DNA from: Rhizobium sp. Q54
GTDB lineage: Bacteria; Bacteroidota; Bacteroidia; Flavobacteriales; Flavobacteriaceae
Length of the DNA stretch: 64,000 nucleotides
Assembly (NCBI GenBank): GCA_943328505.2
Contig: CALQAH020000001.1
Coordinates: 161,057-225,056, forward strand
Direction: 5' to 3'
Every line of letters starts with the position of its first letter. Positions within the stretch are counted from its first letter, which is position 1. Position numbers and translations under genes: made by a program. Of the stretch, positions 26,363 through 36,026 are shown piece by piece. Under the pieces are notes generated by a model. The model saw nothing but the letters and a program-made list of their open reading frames with translations. It was not told where the DNA came from and made no database searches.

Positions 26363-28141
26363 TTATAAATTAGTATCGCCACGCAACTGTCGGTATTTTT
26401 TTCGTGCTTCGACATAAAAAATACTGTCTTCATGTTTGAAAATTATTTCTTCATAGAGTGGTTTTGCCTTTTCTACATCTTTCAATTGGAAGTTGTAGAT
26501 TTCGGCAGCAAAATAGAGTGCTTCATCAACATAAATACATTCTTTGTGTTTGTCGATTATGATTTTGTATTGCTCTAAAGCGGCATTAAAATCGCCTAAT
26601 TTTTCATAAATGCTTCCAATTCTTAGGAGCGTAACTGCTTCAATTTGTTCGCCTTTATGCTCTTTTAGAATGTTTTGAAATTGAGATAATGCTTCTTGTT
26701 TTTTGTTTTTGTACAATAGAAAATCGGCTAGAGCAAATTTTTTCAAGGCAACTTGCGTCGAATCTTCAACGGTATTGTCACTAATTAATAAAAATAAATC
26801 TAAAGCATCGTTAGCAATTAATTGAGAGGATGCTGTTTTTAATACTTTTAATTGGTGTGAAGCCCAAACGAAATCGGCTTTGAAGTAACTGGTTTTGGCG
26901 GTTTTTAAGTTGGCTTCTTGTCCAATTACATCACCGCTTAAATCAGATTCTATTTGGGAATAATAAATTAATGCTTGGTTAAACTTGTCTTCAGCTAATA
27001 AAATATCGGCGAGTTTCATTTTTAACGCTGCAATTTGATATTTATTGATTGGCATTTCCATGGCACTTTTTAAAATTGTTTTTCCTTTTTCAGGATTGTT
27101 CAATTGAAAAGCTGAGAAACTAGCTTGTATTTTTAACAATTCTAGAGAATAAGGACTCACGCCAAACTCTTTAATCAACAAATCTAACTCATCGTTTATT
27201 GCAGGATAGTCTTTCTCTAAAGCATGGTTAATTTTCATTTCAATCAAATAGCAATGTGACTGAATTAAGACTTCTATATTTTGAGTGTTGTCGAGTACAA
27301 AAGTTAGAATTTCTTTTGCCGCCTCTTGATCATTGTCTTCGATAGCCATCTCTGCCAAATTGACTATGTTGGAAAACGATTCTGGATTGCGTTTGTAGAT
27401 TGCTTTTTGTTGAATAAAAGCTTTGCTATATTCTTTTTGTTGGACATAATACCAACTTAAGTAATCATTCCAAAAAATATCTTGTGTTTTTTGAGCTCTT
27501 ATTAATAGTGCTTTACGCAAGGATTCGTTAAATTTTTCATCAACTTCTTCGGTCATAAAACGAGTGAATTGATTTTGAACCATTGGTAAGTTTTGAGGAT
27601 TGTTATAGGATTCGATTAAGAATTTTTCAATCATCATTTCTGAATTGCCTTGTTGGCCATAAAGCATTGCCATTTGAAAATTAAAATTAAATTTTGGCTC
27701 TTTTTCAGTGGCAATTTGATAGGCTTGTAAAGCATAATCGACTAAGGCTTTTTTCTCAAAAATATAGGCGATTTGATAGACTTCATTGGCATTTTTTTGA
27801 ATTTTTTCTATGGCTTGGTCGTAATATTTTTTGGCTTTAGGTTCATTTTTTTGCAATTGATAATTATAACCTAATTCAACTAACAAACTATTTTGTTTGA
27901 ATTTTTCATATCGTTCTACCAATCCTTTTTCGGCTTTATCAAACTGAAGTAACTGTTGCTGACATTGTATCACACGTTCAAAATAATTGGAGTTACCGAT
28001 ACTGCTTTTGAGTAAATCTTCATAGTTGACAAGGGCTTTTTCAAATTCTCCTCGGTCAAAGTAATTGTTTGCCAATTGTTCATTTTGCGCTTGAACAACA
28101 AGTGTGAATAAGAATAAGGTTATGTAGAGAATTTTTTTCAT
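26363..28141 (-). CDS. Secreted tetratricopeptide-repeat protein
   Basis: 592 aa. A signal peptide (MKKILYITLFLFTLVVQAQ) is followed by many TPR helix pairs. Examples are YFDRGEFEKALVNYEDLL near 27-45 and RIGSIYEKLGDFNAALEQYKIII near the end. TPR arrays mediate protein contacts, so it is likely a periplasmic scaffold in envelope biogenesis. It precedes DUF4286 and follows a divergent or independent serS. Confidence 0.88.
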   Translation of the reverse strand: MKKILYITLFLFTLVVQAQNEQLANNYFDRGEFEKALVNYEDLLKSSIGNSNYFERVIQCQQQLLQFDKAEKGLVERYEKFKQNSLLVELGYNYQLQKNEPKAKKYYDQAIEKIQKNANEVYQIAYIFEKKALVDYALQAYQIATEKEPKFNFNFQMAMLYGQQGNSEMMIEKFLIESYNNPQNLPMVQNQFTRFMTEEVDEKFNESLRKALLIRAQKTQDIFWNDYLSWYYVQQKEYSKAFIQQKAIYKRNPESFSNIVNLAEMAIEDNDQEAAKEILTFVLDNTQNIEVLIQSHCYLIEMKINHALEKDYPAINDELDLLIKEFGVSPYSLELLKIQASFSAFQLNNPEKGKTILKSAMEMPINKYQIAALKMKLADILLAEDKFNQALIYYSQIESDLSGDVIGQEANLKTAKTSYFKADFVWASHQLKVLKTASSQLIANDALDLFLLISDNTVEDSTQVALKKFALADFLLYKNKKQEALSQFQNILKEHKGEQIEAVTLLRIGSIYEKLGDFNAALEQYKIIIDKHKECIYVDEALYFAAEIYNFQLKDVEKAKPLYEEIIFKHEDSIFYVEARKKYRQLRGDTNL

Positions 28142-28314
28142 ATGTGTAAATTTTATTTTATAGCGGTCACATATGTTATCGCCTTTTTTTCATGGGTGTT
28201 TGTTTCACAAACTTCATTTTAATGGCGATTTCATGTATTCCAATTAAAAAAACAATGTACTAAAGTAACACTTTTTGTGCCAAATTAGTACATCGCTCTA
28301 TAAACATTTAACTT

Positions 28315-29586
28315 TTAGTTAATAAGGTCAAAACCAGTATATGGACGCAATACCTCAGGAATTACAATGCCTTCTGGGGTTTGATAATTCTCTAATATTC
28401 CTGCTAAAACTCTAGGTAATGCTAATGAACTTCCGTTTAAGGTATGTGCCAATTGATTTTTCCCGTCTTTATCTCTAAAACGTAATTTCAAACGATTGGC
28501 TTGAAAGGTTTCGAAATTGGAAACGGAACTAATTTCTAACCAACGATCTTGAGCGGTTGAAAACACTTCAAAATCATAAGTCATAGCCGATGCAAAACCC
28601 ATATCGCCACCACAAAGGCGTAAAATTCGATACGGTAATTTCAATTCTTGAAGAATTTCTTTCACATGTTCTACCATTCCTTCAAGTGCCTCATAGGATT
28701 TATTTGGATGCTCAATACGAACAATTTCTACTTTGTCAAACTGATGCAAACGATTCAATCCACGAACGTGTGCGCCCCAAGAACCTGCTTCACGACGGAA
28801 ACAAGGTGTATAGCCTGTGCATAAAACCGGCAATTCATTTTCGTTAAGGATTACGTCTCTAAAAATATTAGTGACCGGTACTTCTGCAGTTGGAATTAAA
28901 TACAAATCGTCTTTTGCATCGTGATACATTTGACCTTCCTTGTCGGGTAATTGACCCGTTCCATAAGCTGAAGCTTCATTAACCATGTGCGGCACTTGGT
29001 ATTCAAGATAACCGGCAGCTGTATTTTTATCTAAAAAATAAGAAATTAATGCCCGTTGCAATTTTGCGCCTTTACCTTTGTAAACGGGAAATCCAGGAGC
29101 GGTAATTTTTGTGCCTAATTCAAAATCGACGATATCGTATTTTTTTATCAAATCCCAATGCGGTTGAGCACCTTCATGCAAAACAGGAATGTCACCTTCT
29201 TGAAAAATGTTTAGATTTTCCTCGGGTGTTTTTCCTTCAGGAACAAGATCCGCAGGAAGATTGGGTAAAGTGTATAATTTTTGAGTTAAATCATGAGCAA
29301 AAACATCTAGTTTTTCGGAAAGTTCTTTGCTAGCCTCTTTTAAAGAGACTGTTTTCAATTTTAGAATTTCTGCTTTCGATTTTTCGCCACTTTTCATCAA
29401 ATCGCCAATGTCTTTTGAAAGTTTGTTCGATTCAGATAAAATGTTGTCCAACTCTACTTGTGTTGCACGACGTATTTCATCTAATGCAACAACATCTTTA
29501 ACAATGTTTGTGGCATCAATATTTCTTTTAGCTAAAGCTTTAATTACTTTCTCTTGATTTTCTCTAATGAATGCTATTTGTAACAT
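28315..29586 (-). CDS. serS: Serine--tRNA ligase
   Basis: 423 aa class II synthetase. It has a long N-terminal coiled-coil arm (about 30-105, LSESNKLSKDIGDLMK) that grips the variable arm of tRNA-Ser, then the catalytic core with PTAEVPVTNIFRD, motif 2 (TPCFRREAGS) and motif 3 (GSSLALPRVLAGILENYQ). It also serves selenocysteine charging in species that have it. A TAAATTTG box upstream (29607-29614, minus strand) is a probable promoter. Confidence 0.97.
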   Translation of the reverse strand: MLQIAFIRENQEKVIKALAKRNIDATNIVKDVVALDEIRRATQVELDNILSESNKLSKDIGDLMKSGEKSKAEILKLKTVSLKEASKELSEKLDVFAHDLTQKLYTLPNLPADLVPEGKTPEENLNIFQEGDIPVLHEGAQPHWDLIKKYDIVDFELGTKITAPGFPVYKGKGAKLQRALISYFLDKNTAAGYLEYQVPHMVNEASAYGTGQLPDKEGQMYHDAKDDLYLIPTAEVPVTNIFRDVILNENELPVLCTGYTPCFRREAGSWGAHVRGLNRLHQFDKVEIVRIEHPNKSYEALEGMVEHVKEILQELKLPYRILRLCGGDMGFASAMTYDFEVFSTAQDRWLEISSVSNFETFQANRLKLRFRDKDGKNQLAHTLNGSSLALPRVLAGILENYQTPEGIVIPEVLRPYTGFDLIN

Positions 29587-29762
29587 GATGTGATTTTATA
29601 AGGATGCAAATTTAGTGAAATGTTTGCTAAATTTTTTAACAGATTTAAAAACTTACTTTTTTTAATAAATCAATAACTATCAAGGTTTTGAATTAATTTT
29701 ATCAAAAATTTAATATTTGTTTGATGCTTAATTTATTATATTCGCAAAAAAATCAGCATATT

Positions 29763-31685
29763 ATGAAAAAATCCTACTTAATACTACTATTATTTTCCAT
29801 ATCTTTTGTTTTTGCCCAAAATAACGATAACGAATTTGAAAAAATAGTAGAGGCTGAAATGAAATCGGCTTCCAATTTAATGTCGATTGCGGTTAATCCG
29901 AATACTCAAAATTACAACATTACTTATCATCGCCTTGATCTTACTGTTGACCCAGCAGTATATTTTATAAGTGGTAAAATAACGACTACTTATACGGCAT
30001 TGTCAAATATGACTACGTTAACATTTGATATGGCAAACGAACTAACAGTAAGTTCAGTGAAAAAAAACGGTGTTAATTTAGTTTTTACAGAAAGCGGCAA
30101 TAATGAATTGGTGATTACTTTACCAGCAACACAAACCACTGGCACATCTGCAACAATTGAAGTAAACTATTCTGGAGCACCACCCGTAAATGGATTCGAT
30201 GCTTTTACAACGCAAGTAAGATCAAACGGCAGTAATACTTTATATACTTTATCTGAACCATTTGGCGCAAGAGATTGGTGGCCTTGTAAACAAGATTTAA
30301 ATGATAAAATAAATAGCATTGACGTATACATAACTGCTCCTTCAGAATATGTGGCAGTTTCTAATGGCATTGAACCGGAAGCGCCAGTAGTTGTAGGTAA
30401 TCTTAAAACAACACATTTTCATCATGGATACGCAATTCCTGCTTATTTAATTTGTTTGGCTGTTACAGATTATAGCGTTTACACTCAAACTGCAGGTACA
30501 GCCCCAAATACGTTCCCAATTATAAATTATATCTATCCAGAAAGTTTAGCAAGTGTTCAATCGCAATTAGATCAAACACCATTACTTTTAGAATTGTATA
30601 AAAATTTATTTGAAATTTATCCTTTTCATAATGAAAAATATGGTCATGCTCAATTTGGTTGGGGTGGAGGAATGGAACATACAACAGTTTCATTTATGGT
30701 TGGTTTTTCAAGACAATTAATTGCTCATGAAATGGCACACCAATGGTTTGGCGATAAAGTAACGTGTGGTTCATGGAATGATATTTGGCTTAACGAAGGA
30801 TTTGCTACTTATGTTGCTTCTTTGGTTTATGAAAATTTTGATGGATCAGCTGCTTTTGTAAGCGATAAAACCAACATGATTAACAATATAACCTCAAGTA
30901 CATCAGGGTCTGTTTATTTAACAGATGCTGAGGCATTGAATGTTAATCGTATTTTTAGCAGTCGATTGAGTTATAATAAAGGAGCCATGGTTCTTGAAAT
31001 GCTTCGTTTTAAACTTGGAGACGCCGCTTTTTTTCAAGGATTAAGAAACTATTTAGCGGATACGAATTTAGCCTACGGTTATGCTCAGACTTCCGATTTA
31101 CAAACCCATCTTGAAGCGGTTTATGGAAGTAGTTTAACAGAGTTTTTTAACGATTGGATTTATCGTCAAGGATATCCAACCTATACAATAACTGCCCAAA
31201 ATATTGGTGGAGGTCAAGCTCGATTTGTTGTTAACCAAACACAATCAAATTTAAGTGTAACCTTTTTTGAAATGCCAGTTCCAATTAGAATTTTCGGATC
31301 TGGAGGACAACAACAAGATATCGTATTAAACAACACTACAAATGGTCAAATTTTTATTCAAAATGTTCCTTTTAGCATAACAAGTATTTCTTTTGATCCC
31401 GATAAACATCTTATCTCAAAGAATAATAATGCCACGCTTGACAACAACGTTTTTGAAATAGAATCTGCACTTGAGATTTTCCCTAATCCAACAAGTACTA
31501 TTTTAAACATTAAATTACCAACTATAGTTGCTTTTCAGAAAGTTATTGTCTACAACACTATAGGCCAGAAAGTGTTGGAAAGTAACTCAGCTAATATTGA
31601 TGTTTCTAATTTGTCAGATGGGATTTATCCAATAACTGTAGTAACTTCAGAAGGCACATTTCATAAAAAATTCATAAAAAAATAA
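29763..31685 (+). CDS. Secreted M1 family metallopeptidase with T9SS sorting domain
   Basis: 640 aa from the ATG at 29763 (MKKSYLILLLFSISFVFAQ). The ORF track starts 14 codons upstream, without a signal peptide. M1 features are the exopeptidase motif region GWGGGMEHT and the zinc site HEMAH-X18-E (H322, H326, E345). The canonical GAMEN is changed to GGMEH. The C-terminus (LEIFPNPTSTILNIKLP) is a type A T9SS signal. It is an exported aminopeptidase-like enzyme, probably degrading peptides at the cell surface. Confidence 0.93.
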   Translation: MKKSYLILLLFSISFVFAQNNDNEFEKIVEAEMKSASNLMSIAVNPNTQNYNITYHRLDLTVDPAVYFISGKITTTYTALSNMTTLTFDMANELTVSSVKKNGVNLVFTESGNNELVITLPATQTTGTSATIEVNYSGAPPVNGFDAFTTQVRSNGSNTLYTLSEPFGARDWWPCKQDLNDKINSIDVYITAPSEYVAVSNGIEPEAPVVVGNLKTTHFHHGYAIPAYLICLAVTDYSVYTQTAGTAPNTFPIINYIYPESLASVQSQLDQTPLLLELYKNLFEIYPFHNEKYGHAQFGWGGGMEHTTVSFMVGFSRQLIAHEMAHQWFGDKVTCGSWNDIWLNEGFATYVASLVYENFDGSAAFVSDKTNMINNITSSTSGSVYLTDAEALNVNRIFSSRLSYNKGAMVLEMLRFKLGDAAFFQGLRNYLADTNLAYGYAQTSDLQTHLEAVYGSSLTEFFNDWIYRQGYPTYTITAQNIGGGQARFVVNQTQSNLSVTFFEMPVPIRIFGSGGQQQDIVLNNTTNGQIFIQNVPFSITSISFDPDKHLISKNNNATLDNNVFEIESALEIFPNPTSTILNIKLPTIVAFQKVIVYNTIGQKVLESNSANIDVSNLSDGIYPITVVTSEGTFHKKFIKK

Positions 31686-31711
31686 GCATTCGCTATTTAT
31701 AATATACAAGA

Positions 31712-31734
31712 GTAAGGTGAAAACCTTACTTTTG
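31712..31734 (+). terminator. Terminator of the M1 gene overlapping the rseP -7 box
   Basis: GTAAGGT-GAAA-ACCTTAC is a perfect stem followed by TTTTG. The right arm overlaps TACTTTTG (31727-31734), a TAnnTTTG box 30 nt before the rseP ATG. Confidence 0.7.
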
Positions 31735-31764
31735 TCCGTTATTAAAAAATCAGAACTATAAAAA

Positions 31765-33111
31765 ATGGAAATTGCAATTAAATTATCTCAATTTTTATTG
31801 AGTTTATCAATACTTATTATTCTTCATGAACTTGGGCATTTTATTCCCGCAAAATTATTCAAAACCCGAGTAGAGAAATTCTATCTTTTCTTTGATATTA
31901 AATATTCCTTATTAAAAAAGAAAATAGGTGAAACCGAATATGGTATAGGTTGGTTGCCACTTGGAGGTTATGTGAAAATTTCAGGAATGATTGATGAAAG
32001 CATGGACAAAGAACAAATGGCTTTGCCGCCTCAACCTTGGGAGTTTCGTTCTAAACCAGCTTGGCAGCGTTTGATAATCATGTTGGGTGGCGTTACAGTT
32101 AATTTTATTTTGGCTTTCATTATTTATATTGGAATGACATTTTTTTACGGAGAACAATATATTGCAAACTCTGAATTGAAAGACGGTATTTGGGTTTCTA
32201 ATCCTGTTGTTGAAAAAGCAGGTTTAAAAACAGGTGACAAAATTGTGGCTATAGATGGTGTAAAGGCGGAACGATTTTATGAGCTCAATGAAAAAATTCT
32301 TATGTCTAAAGAGATTGAAGTTATTCGAGATGGCAATTCTCAAAAAATACATTTCCCAGTAAATTTTATTGACCAATTAATGGAAGGTAAGCGTGCTTCT
32401 TTAATTGAACTTAGAGTTCCATTTGTCGTAGCTGGAGTAGAAGAGAGTTCAAAAAATAAAGACATTGTAAAAGCAAAAGATATTATTACAAGTTTTAATG
32501 GAAAACCTATTACCTATGCGGATCAAGTTTTAGCTGCCGTTGATATGCTGAAAGGCAAAACGGTTGCCGCTATTGTTAAACGGGATGATAAAGAAATTCC
32601 TGTGAACATCAAAGTAAATGACATTGCTAAATTGGGGATTGCTTATGCTGCAAGAATGCCATTGAATAATTTAGAAAAGTTAGGACTATACAAAATTAGT
32701 AAACAAGAATATGGTTTCTTTGAATCTTTCCCAGTTGGAATCAATAGAGGTTTTGAACAATTGGGAAGTTATTGGAAACAATTAAAAGCCATTTTTAACC
32801 CAAGCACTGGAGCCTATAAAGGGGTTGGAGGTTTTGCTGCTATTTTTAATATTTTTCCAAATACTTGGAGTTGGGAAGCTTTTTGGAGTATCACGGCTTT
32901 ATTGTCTATTATGTTGGGAGTAATGAATTTATTGCCAATTCCAGCCTTAGATGGTGGTCATGTGATGTTTTTATTATACGAAATGATATCCGGAAGAAAG
33001 CCAAGTGATAAGTTTTTAGAAAATGCACAAATGGTTGGTTTTGTATTACTTATTGCTTTATTATTGTTTGCAAATGGTAACGATATATATAAAGCAATTG
33101 TTGGGAAATAA
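31765..33111 (+). CDS. rseP: RIP metalloprotease RseP (site-2 protease)
   Basis: 448 aa. The zinc site HELGH (H21, E22, H25) lies in the first transmembrane helix, two PDZ-like domains occupy the centre (GLKTGDKIVAIDGVK; DIITSFNGKPITY) and the C-terminal membrane motif NLLPIPALDGGH supplies the third ligand. Inner-membrane protease that cuts anti-sigma factors and signal-peptide remnants. Monocistronic; tRNA-Asn and the island follow. Confidence 0.95.
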   Translation: MEIAIKLSQFLLSLSILIILHELGHFIPAKLFKTRVEKFYLFFDIKYSLLKKKIGETEYGIGWLPLGGYVKISGMIDESMDKEQMALPPQPWEFRSKPAWQRLIIMLGGVTVNFILAFIIYIGMTFFYGEQYIANSELKDGIWVSNPVVEKAGLKTGDKIVAIDGVKAERFYELNEKILMSKEIEVIRDGNSQKIHFPVNFIDQLMEGKRASLIELRVPFVVAGVEESSKNKDIVKAKDIITSFNGKPITYADQVLAAVDMLKGKTVAAIVKRDDKEIPVNIKVNDIAKLGIAYAARMPLNNLEKLGLYKISKQEYGFFESFPVGINRGFEQLGSYWKQLKAIFNPSTGAYKGVGGFAAIFNIFPNTWSWEAFWSITALLSIMLGVMNLLPIPALDGGHVMFLLYEMISGRKPSDKFLENAQMVGFVLLIALLLFANGNDIYKAIVGK

Positions 33112-33139
33112 TTTTTTGTAAAAATTTATTTCTTTTTGT

Positions 33140-33169
33140 TTGTAAAAATTAAAAATCGCATTATATTTG
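33140..33169 (+). promoter_or_regulatory. tRNA-Asn promoter (-33 TTG, -7 TATATTTG)
   Basis: TTG at 33140-33142, a 19-nt spacer and TATATTTG at 33162-33169 match the Bacteroidota housekeeping promoter exactly. The block ATCGCATTATATTTGCAAC is also recognisable in degraded form in the six repeats between 39.7 and 46.4 kb. Confidence 0.8.
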
Positions 33170-33194
33170 CAACCGCTTAAAAGATATAACATCT

Positions 33195-33268
33195 TCCTTC
33201 TTAGCTCAGTTGGTTAGAGCATCTGACTGTTAATCAGAGGGTCCTTGGTTCGAGCCCAAGAGGGGGAG
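33195..33268 (+). tRNA. tRNA-Asn (GTT), copy 1, left boundary of integrative element
   Basis: 74 nt. Acceptor TCCTTCT pairs with AGGGGGA, the D-arm is TAGCTCAGTTGGTTAGAGC, the anticodon arm TCTGA-CTGTTAA-TCAGA has anticodon GTT, and the T-arm is CTTGG-TTCGAGC-CCAAG. The discriminator is G and CCA is not encoded. It has a good promoter. Identical to copy 2 from 33191 to 33262; one base differs in the 3' acceptor strand (33263 G, a T-G wobble pair here). Confidence 0.95.
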
Positions 33269-33280
33269 CTACTAAAGAAA

Positions 33281-33310
33281 AGACTTCACAGAAATGTGAG
33301 GTCTTTTTTG
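33281..33310 (+). terminator. Intrinsic terminator after tRNA-Asn copy 1
   Basis: AGACTTCACA-GAAA-TGTGAGGTCT plus a T run. The same hairpin with one loop change recurs in repeat R4 at 40868-40897. Confidence 0.9.
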
Positions 33311-33318
33311 GGTTAAAA

Positions 33319-33339
33319 GTTTGCACATAGTTTGCACAA
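33319..33339. repeat. Left arm-site repeat of the element
   Basis: Internally repeated TTTGCACA (GTTTGCACATAG then TTTGCACAA). It matches 38462-38482 at 20 of 21 bases. It sits just before the integrase gene. Likely an integrase arm-type binding site. Confidence 0.65.
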
Positions 33340-33370
33340 AATGACATTCCAAGACCATAAACCAACATTT

Positions 33371-34573
33371 ATGGCAAACATTAAAACGCTCTTAGATCTT
33401 CGTAGAGCAAAATCTGATGGAACATTCAACATCATCTTTAGAATCATTGATTGTAAAAAAGTCTACACCATTAATTCAGGTGTGTCTCTACCAAAAAATT
33501 ATTGGGATGAAAGAAAAGGACAAGTAGGGAAGACACACCCAAATTCCAAGCTTCTTAACATCAAACTCTCTAAGCACTTCTTCAAAATCGAACAAGCTGT
33601 TCTCTCATTAGATGATGAGTTTTCTATTGAACGACTTAAAGCAATACTCTCTGGGACACCATTAGTTGATGCTCCTGAAACATTCCAAGTGTTTGCAGAT
33701 AAGATCATTCAGCAAATGATGGAAGCCAATAGAGTGGGTAACGCAATAGTCTACCAAACAGCAGTTAACAGGCTAATAACTTATTGTGGAAAAGATGTTT
33801 CCTTTATAGAAGTCAATTACAAACTCTTAGACCAGTTTAGTCATCATCTAATCACCTCTGGACTTAAAGTAAACAGCGTGTCAAACTATTTTAGGTCTAT
33901 ACGAGCAATCTACAACAAAGCTATTAAGATGAAGGTGATTGATAGGTCATTATATCCATTCCATGACATCAGTATCAAGAGTGAAAAGACAGCAAAAAGA
34001 GCCATTTCTAAAGACGATATTATCAAGCTGAAGCAATTAAACTTGGCAGCAAATTCTGCAGCAGAAAGGTCATTAAATTACTTCATGTTGAGCTTTTTTT
34101 TGCGTGGAATCTCTTTCACTGACTTGGCCTATTTAAAGCAATCAAACATCATTGATGGAAGGATAGTCTACAGAAGAAGAAAAACACACAAAGACTACAG
34201 TGTAAAGCTGTTTCCTGTAGCAGAAACTATATTAAATCAGATGCGTGTTCCTGGAAGTGATTACTTGCTCCCAATTATACCAAACAATGTTCCTGAAGAT
34301 AGTCTGAGAGCCAAAAGATTAATCCAACAATGGATCAAGACCACTAATAAATATTTGAAGAGGCTTTCAGCTGAATGTGGGTTGTTAAATTCTACACAAA
34401 CCTATTCCTCACGTCATGGATTTGCTACAATTGCTAAACGCATGGGCTATTCAAACGAAATTATCGCAGAATCACTTGGTCATCAATATGGAAACAAGAT
34501 AACTAACATCTACCTCGATTCATTTGAATTGGACATGCTTGATGCAATGCATCAACAAGTGATTAAATTCTAG
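33371..34573 (+). CDS. Tyrosine-type site-specific integrase
   Basis: 400 aa from the ATG at 33371 (MANIKTLLDLRRAKSDGTFNI, the usual start of Bacteroidota integrases). The ORF track begins 13 codons earlier at a TTG that lies in the arm-site repeat. It has an arm-binding N domain (1-90), a SAM-like core-binding domain (about 100-190) and a C-terminal catalytic domain. Box II contains YSSRHGFATIAKRMG, then the HQYG region and the Tyr nucleophile in NIYLDSF. It lies 100 bp from tRNA-Asn, the presumed attachment site. Confidence 0.92.
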   Translation: MANIKTLLDLRRAKSDGTFNIIFRIIDCKKVYTINSGVSLPKNYWDERKGQVGKTHPNSKLLNIKLSKHFFKIEQAVLSLDDEFSIERLKAILSGTPLVDAPETFQVFADKIIQQMMEANRVGNAIVYQTAVNRLITYCGKDVSFIEVNYKLLDQFSHHLITSGLKVNSVSNYFRSIRAIYNKAIKMKVIDRSLYPFHDISIKSEKTAKRAISKDDIIKLKQLNLAANSAAERSLNYFMLSFFLRGISFTDLAYLKQSNIIDGRIVYRRRKTHKDYSVKLFPVAETILNQMRVPGSDYLLPIIPNNVPEDSLRAKRLIQQWIKTTNKYLKRLSAECGLLNSTQTYSSRHGFATIAKRMGYSNEIIAESLGHQYGNKITNIYLDSFELDMLDAMHQQVIKF

Positions 34574-34652
34574 CTTACTAATACATTTTAATCATCCTAT
34601 TTGCTATGGTTAAAAAAACAACTAAGTTTGTTATAAACTAAATTGTGTCATC

Positions 34653-36026
34653 ATGGATTGTTGGTATTGGAAAATCCCTAGTACAATTGATCTGAATAGC
34701 ATTCTGGCAAAAGATCCTCCTATCTTTAAAAAAGGGTACAAGGTTGACTACTTTTACTATTTTATTGAGCTACTAAGCATTAAGATGGAGTACAATGATT
34801 TAGATGGGAACAAGGGGTTTATCAATCTTAGTGCTAAAATAATGCAAGGAGTAGTTCATAACTACAATGAATACCTGGAATATCTTATTAAACACAGAGT
34901 GATTAGGACAGATAAGAAATACATTGTAGGGCGTAAATCGATGGGATATATTCTTAATGGACTAGACCATGATAGTGAAATCGTTCTTGTAAAAATAAGC
35001 GATTTTATCATACGTAAAAAACGAGCTAAAGAATATACAGCTAATGAACTAGAGAAGAAAAAAGTTAGCTCTAAATACCCCTATTTAACCAAATGGTTCA
35101 ATGACAAGCTTCAGATTGATGCTGAGGGAGCTAAAGCTAAGATAGAAGAGTTGTTTCCCCAACTAAAAGGAGCTATTAGAGGTGTGCGAAAAGGCAAAGC
35201 TAGTAGGATGACCAAAAAATATTGTGCCAAACTTGCTGTTCAAAAACTAGTAAATCAAGACTACTATTATTCAGTAGATGATAATGTAGGGCGATTTCAT
35301 TCTAATCTAACCAATATAAAGAAGGAGCTAAGGCATTACATAACTTATGATGGTGAAACACTAGTAAACGTTGATATTAAGAACTCTCAGCCTCTTTTAA
35401 GTTCAATACTCTTTGATCCATCTTTTTACAGCCAAACCAAACCTCGATACATTAATTTGTATAATATACCATCTTCATTTGAGTATCTAACAAATAATAA
35501 TAAGTATACCTACTCACACACTATCATTATGTTAGTAAAAACTCTGCAAAAGGTTGATAATAAAGAAGTTAAACAATATCTAAGAATGGCTAAGTCAGGA
35601 AATTTCTATAAAGAGTTATCTAAAGCAATGTATCCAAAACTAGCTTTTGATAAGGGTAGAATGAAAGAGCTAACATACAAGGTGTTTTTTTCAAGCAATA
35701 AATCAATCCAAGGGATGAATAACTTATCTAAGAGGCAATTTAGAATGAAATTTAAGAGCATCTATGGGATGTTTGCTGCAATTAAGAGAAAAGACCATAG
35801 GGCATTGTCTCACATACTACAAAGGATTGAAAGCGAAATAATGATTCAGAATGTCTGTAAAAGAATCTCATTAGAACATCCAGCACTTCCAATTTTTACT
35901 ATTCATGATAGTGTACTAACAACAGATGGCAATCAAGAGTATGTTGCTAAGATAATCAAAGAGGAAGCATTTAAGATAACAGGGTTGAAAGTTTCTTTAG
36001 GAATAGAAATACTAAACCAAAAATAA
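34653..36026 (+). CDS. Replication-type protein with family-A-polymerase-like motifs
   Basis: 457 aa, no signal peptide. Seen directly: VGRFHSNLTNIKKEL (about 212-226), LVNVDIKNSQPLL (D241), RMKELTYKVFFSSNK (336-350) and IFTIHDSVLTTDG (D419). These fall in the order of PolA-type palms: GRLSS..PNLQNIP, motif A Asp-x-x-Gln, motif B Arg...Lys and motif C HD(E/S). The N-terminal 200 residues are unassigned and may be winged-helix. The family assignment is my inference from motifs. It may replicate the excised element. It follows the integrase by 80 bp. Confidence 0.5.
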   Translation: MDCWYWKIPSTIDLNSILAKDPPIFKKGYKVDYFYYFIELLSIKMEYNDLDGNKGFINLSAKIMQGVVHNYNEYLEYLIKHRVIRTDKKYIVGRKSMGYILNGLDHDSEIVLVKISDFIIRKKRAKEYTANELEKKKVSSKYPYLTKWFNDKLQIDAEGAKAKIEELFPQLKGAIRGVRKGKASRMTKKYCAKLAVQKLVNQDYYYSVDDNVGRFHSNLTNIKKELRHYITYDGETLVNVDIKNSQPLLSSILFDPSFYSQTKPRYINLYNIPSSFEYLTNNNKYTYSHTIIMLVKTLQKVDNKEVKQYLRMAKSGNFYKELSKAMYPKLAFDKGRMKELTYKVFFSSNKSIQGMNNLSKRQFRMKFKSIYGMFAAIKRKDHRALSHILQRIESEIMIQNVCKRISLEHPALPIFTIHDSVLTTDGNQEYVAKIIKEEAFKITGLKVSLGIEILNQK

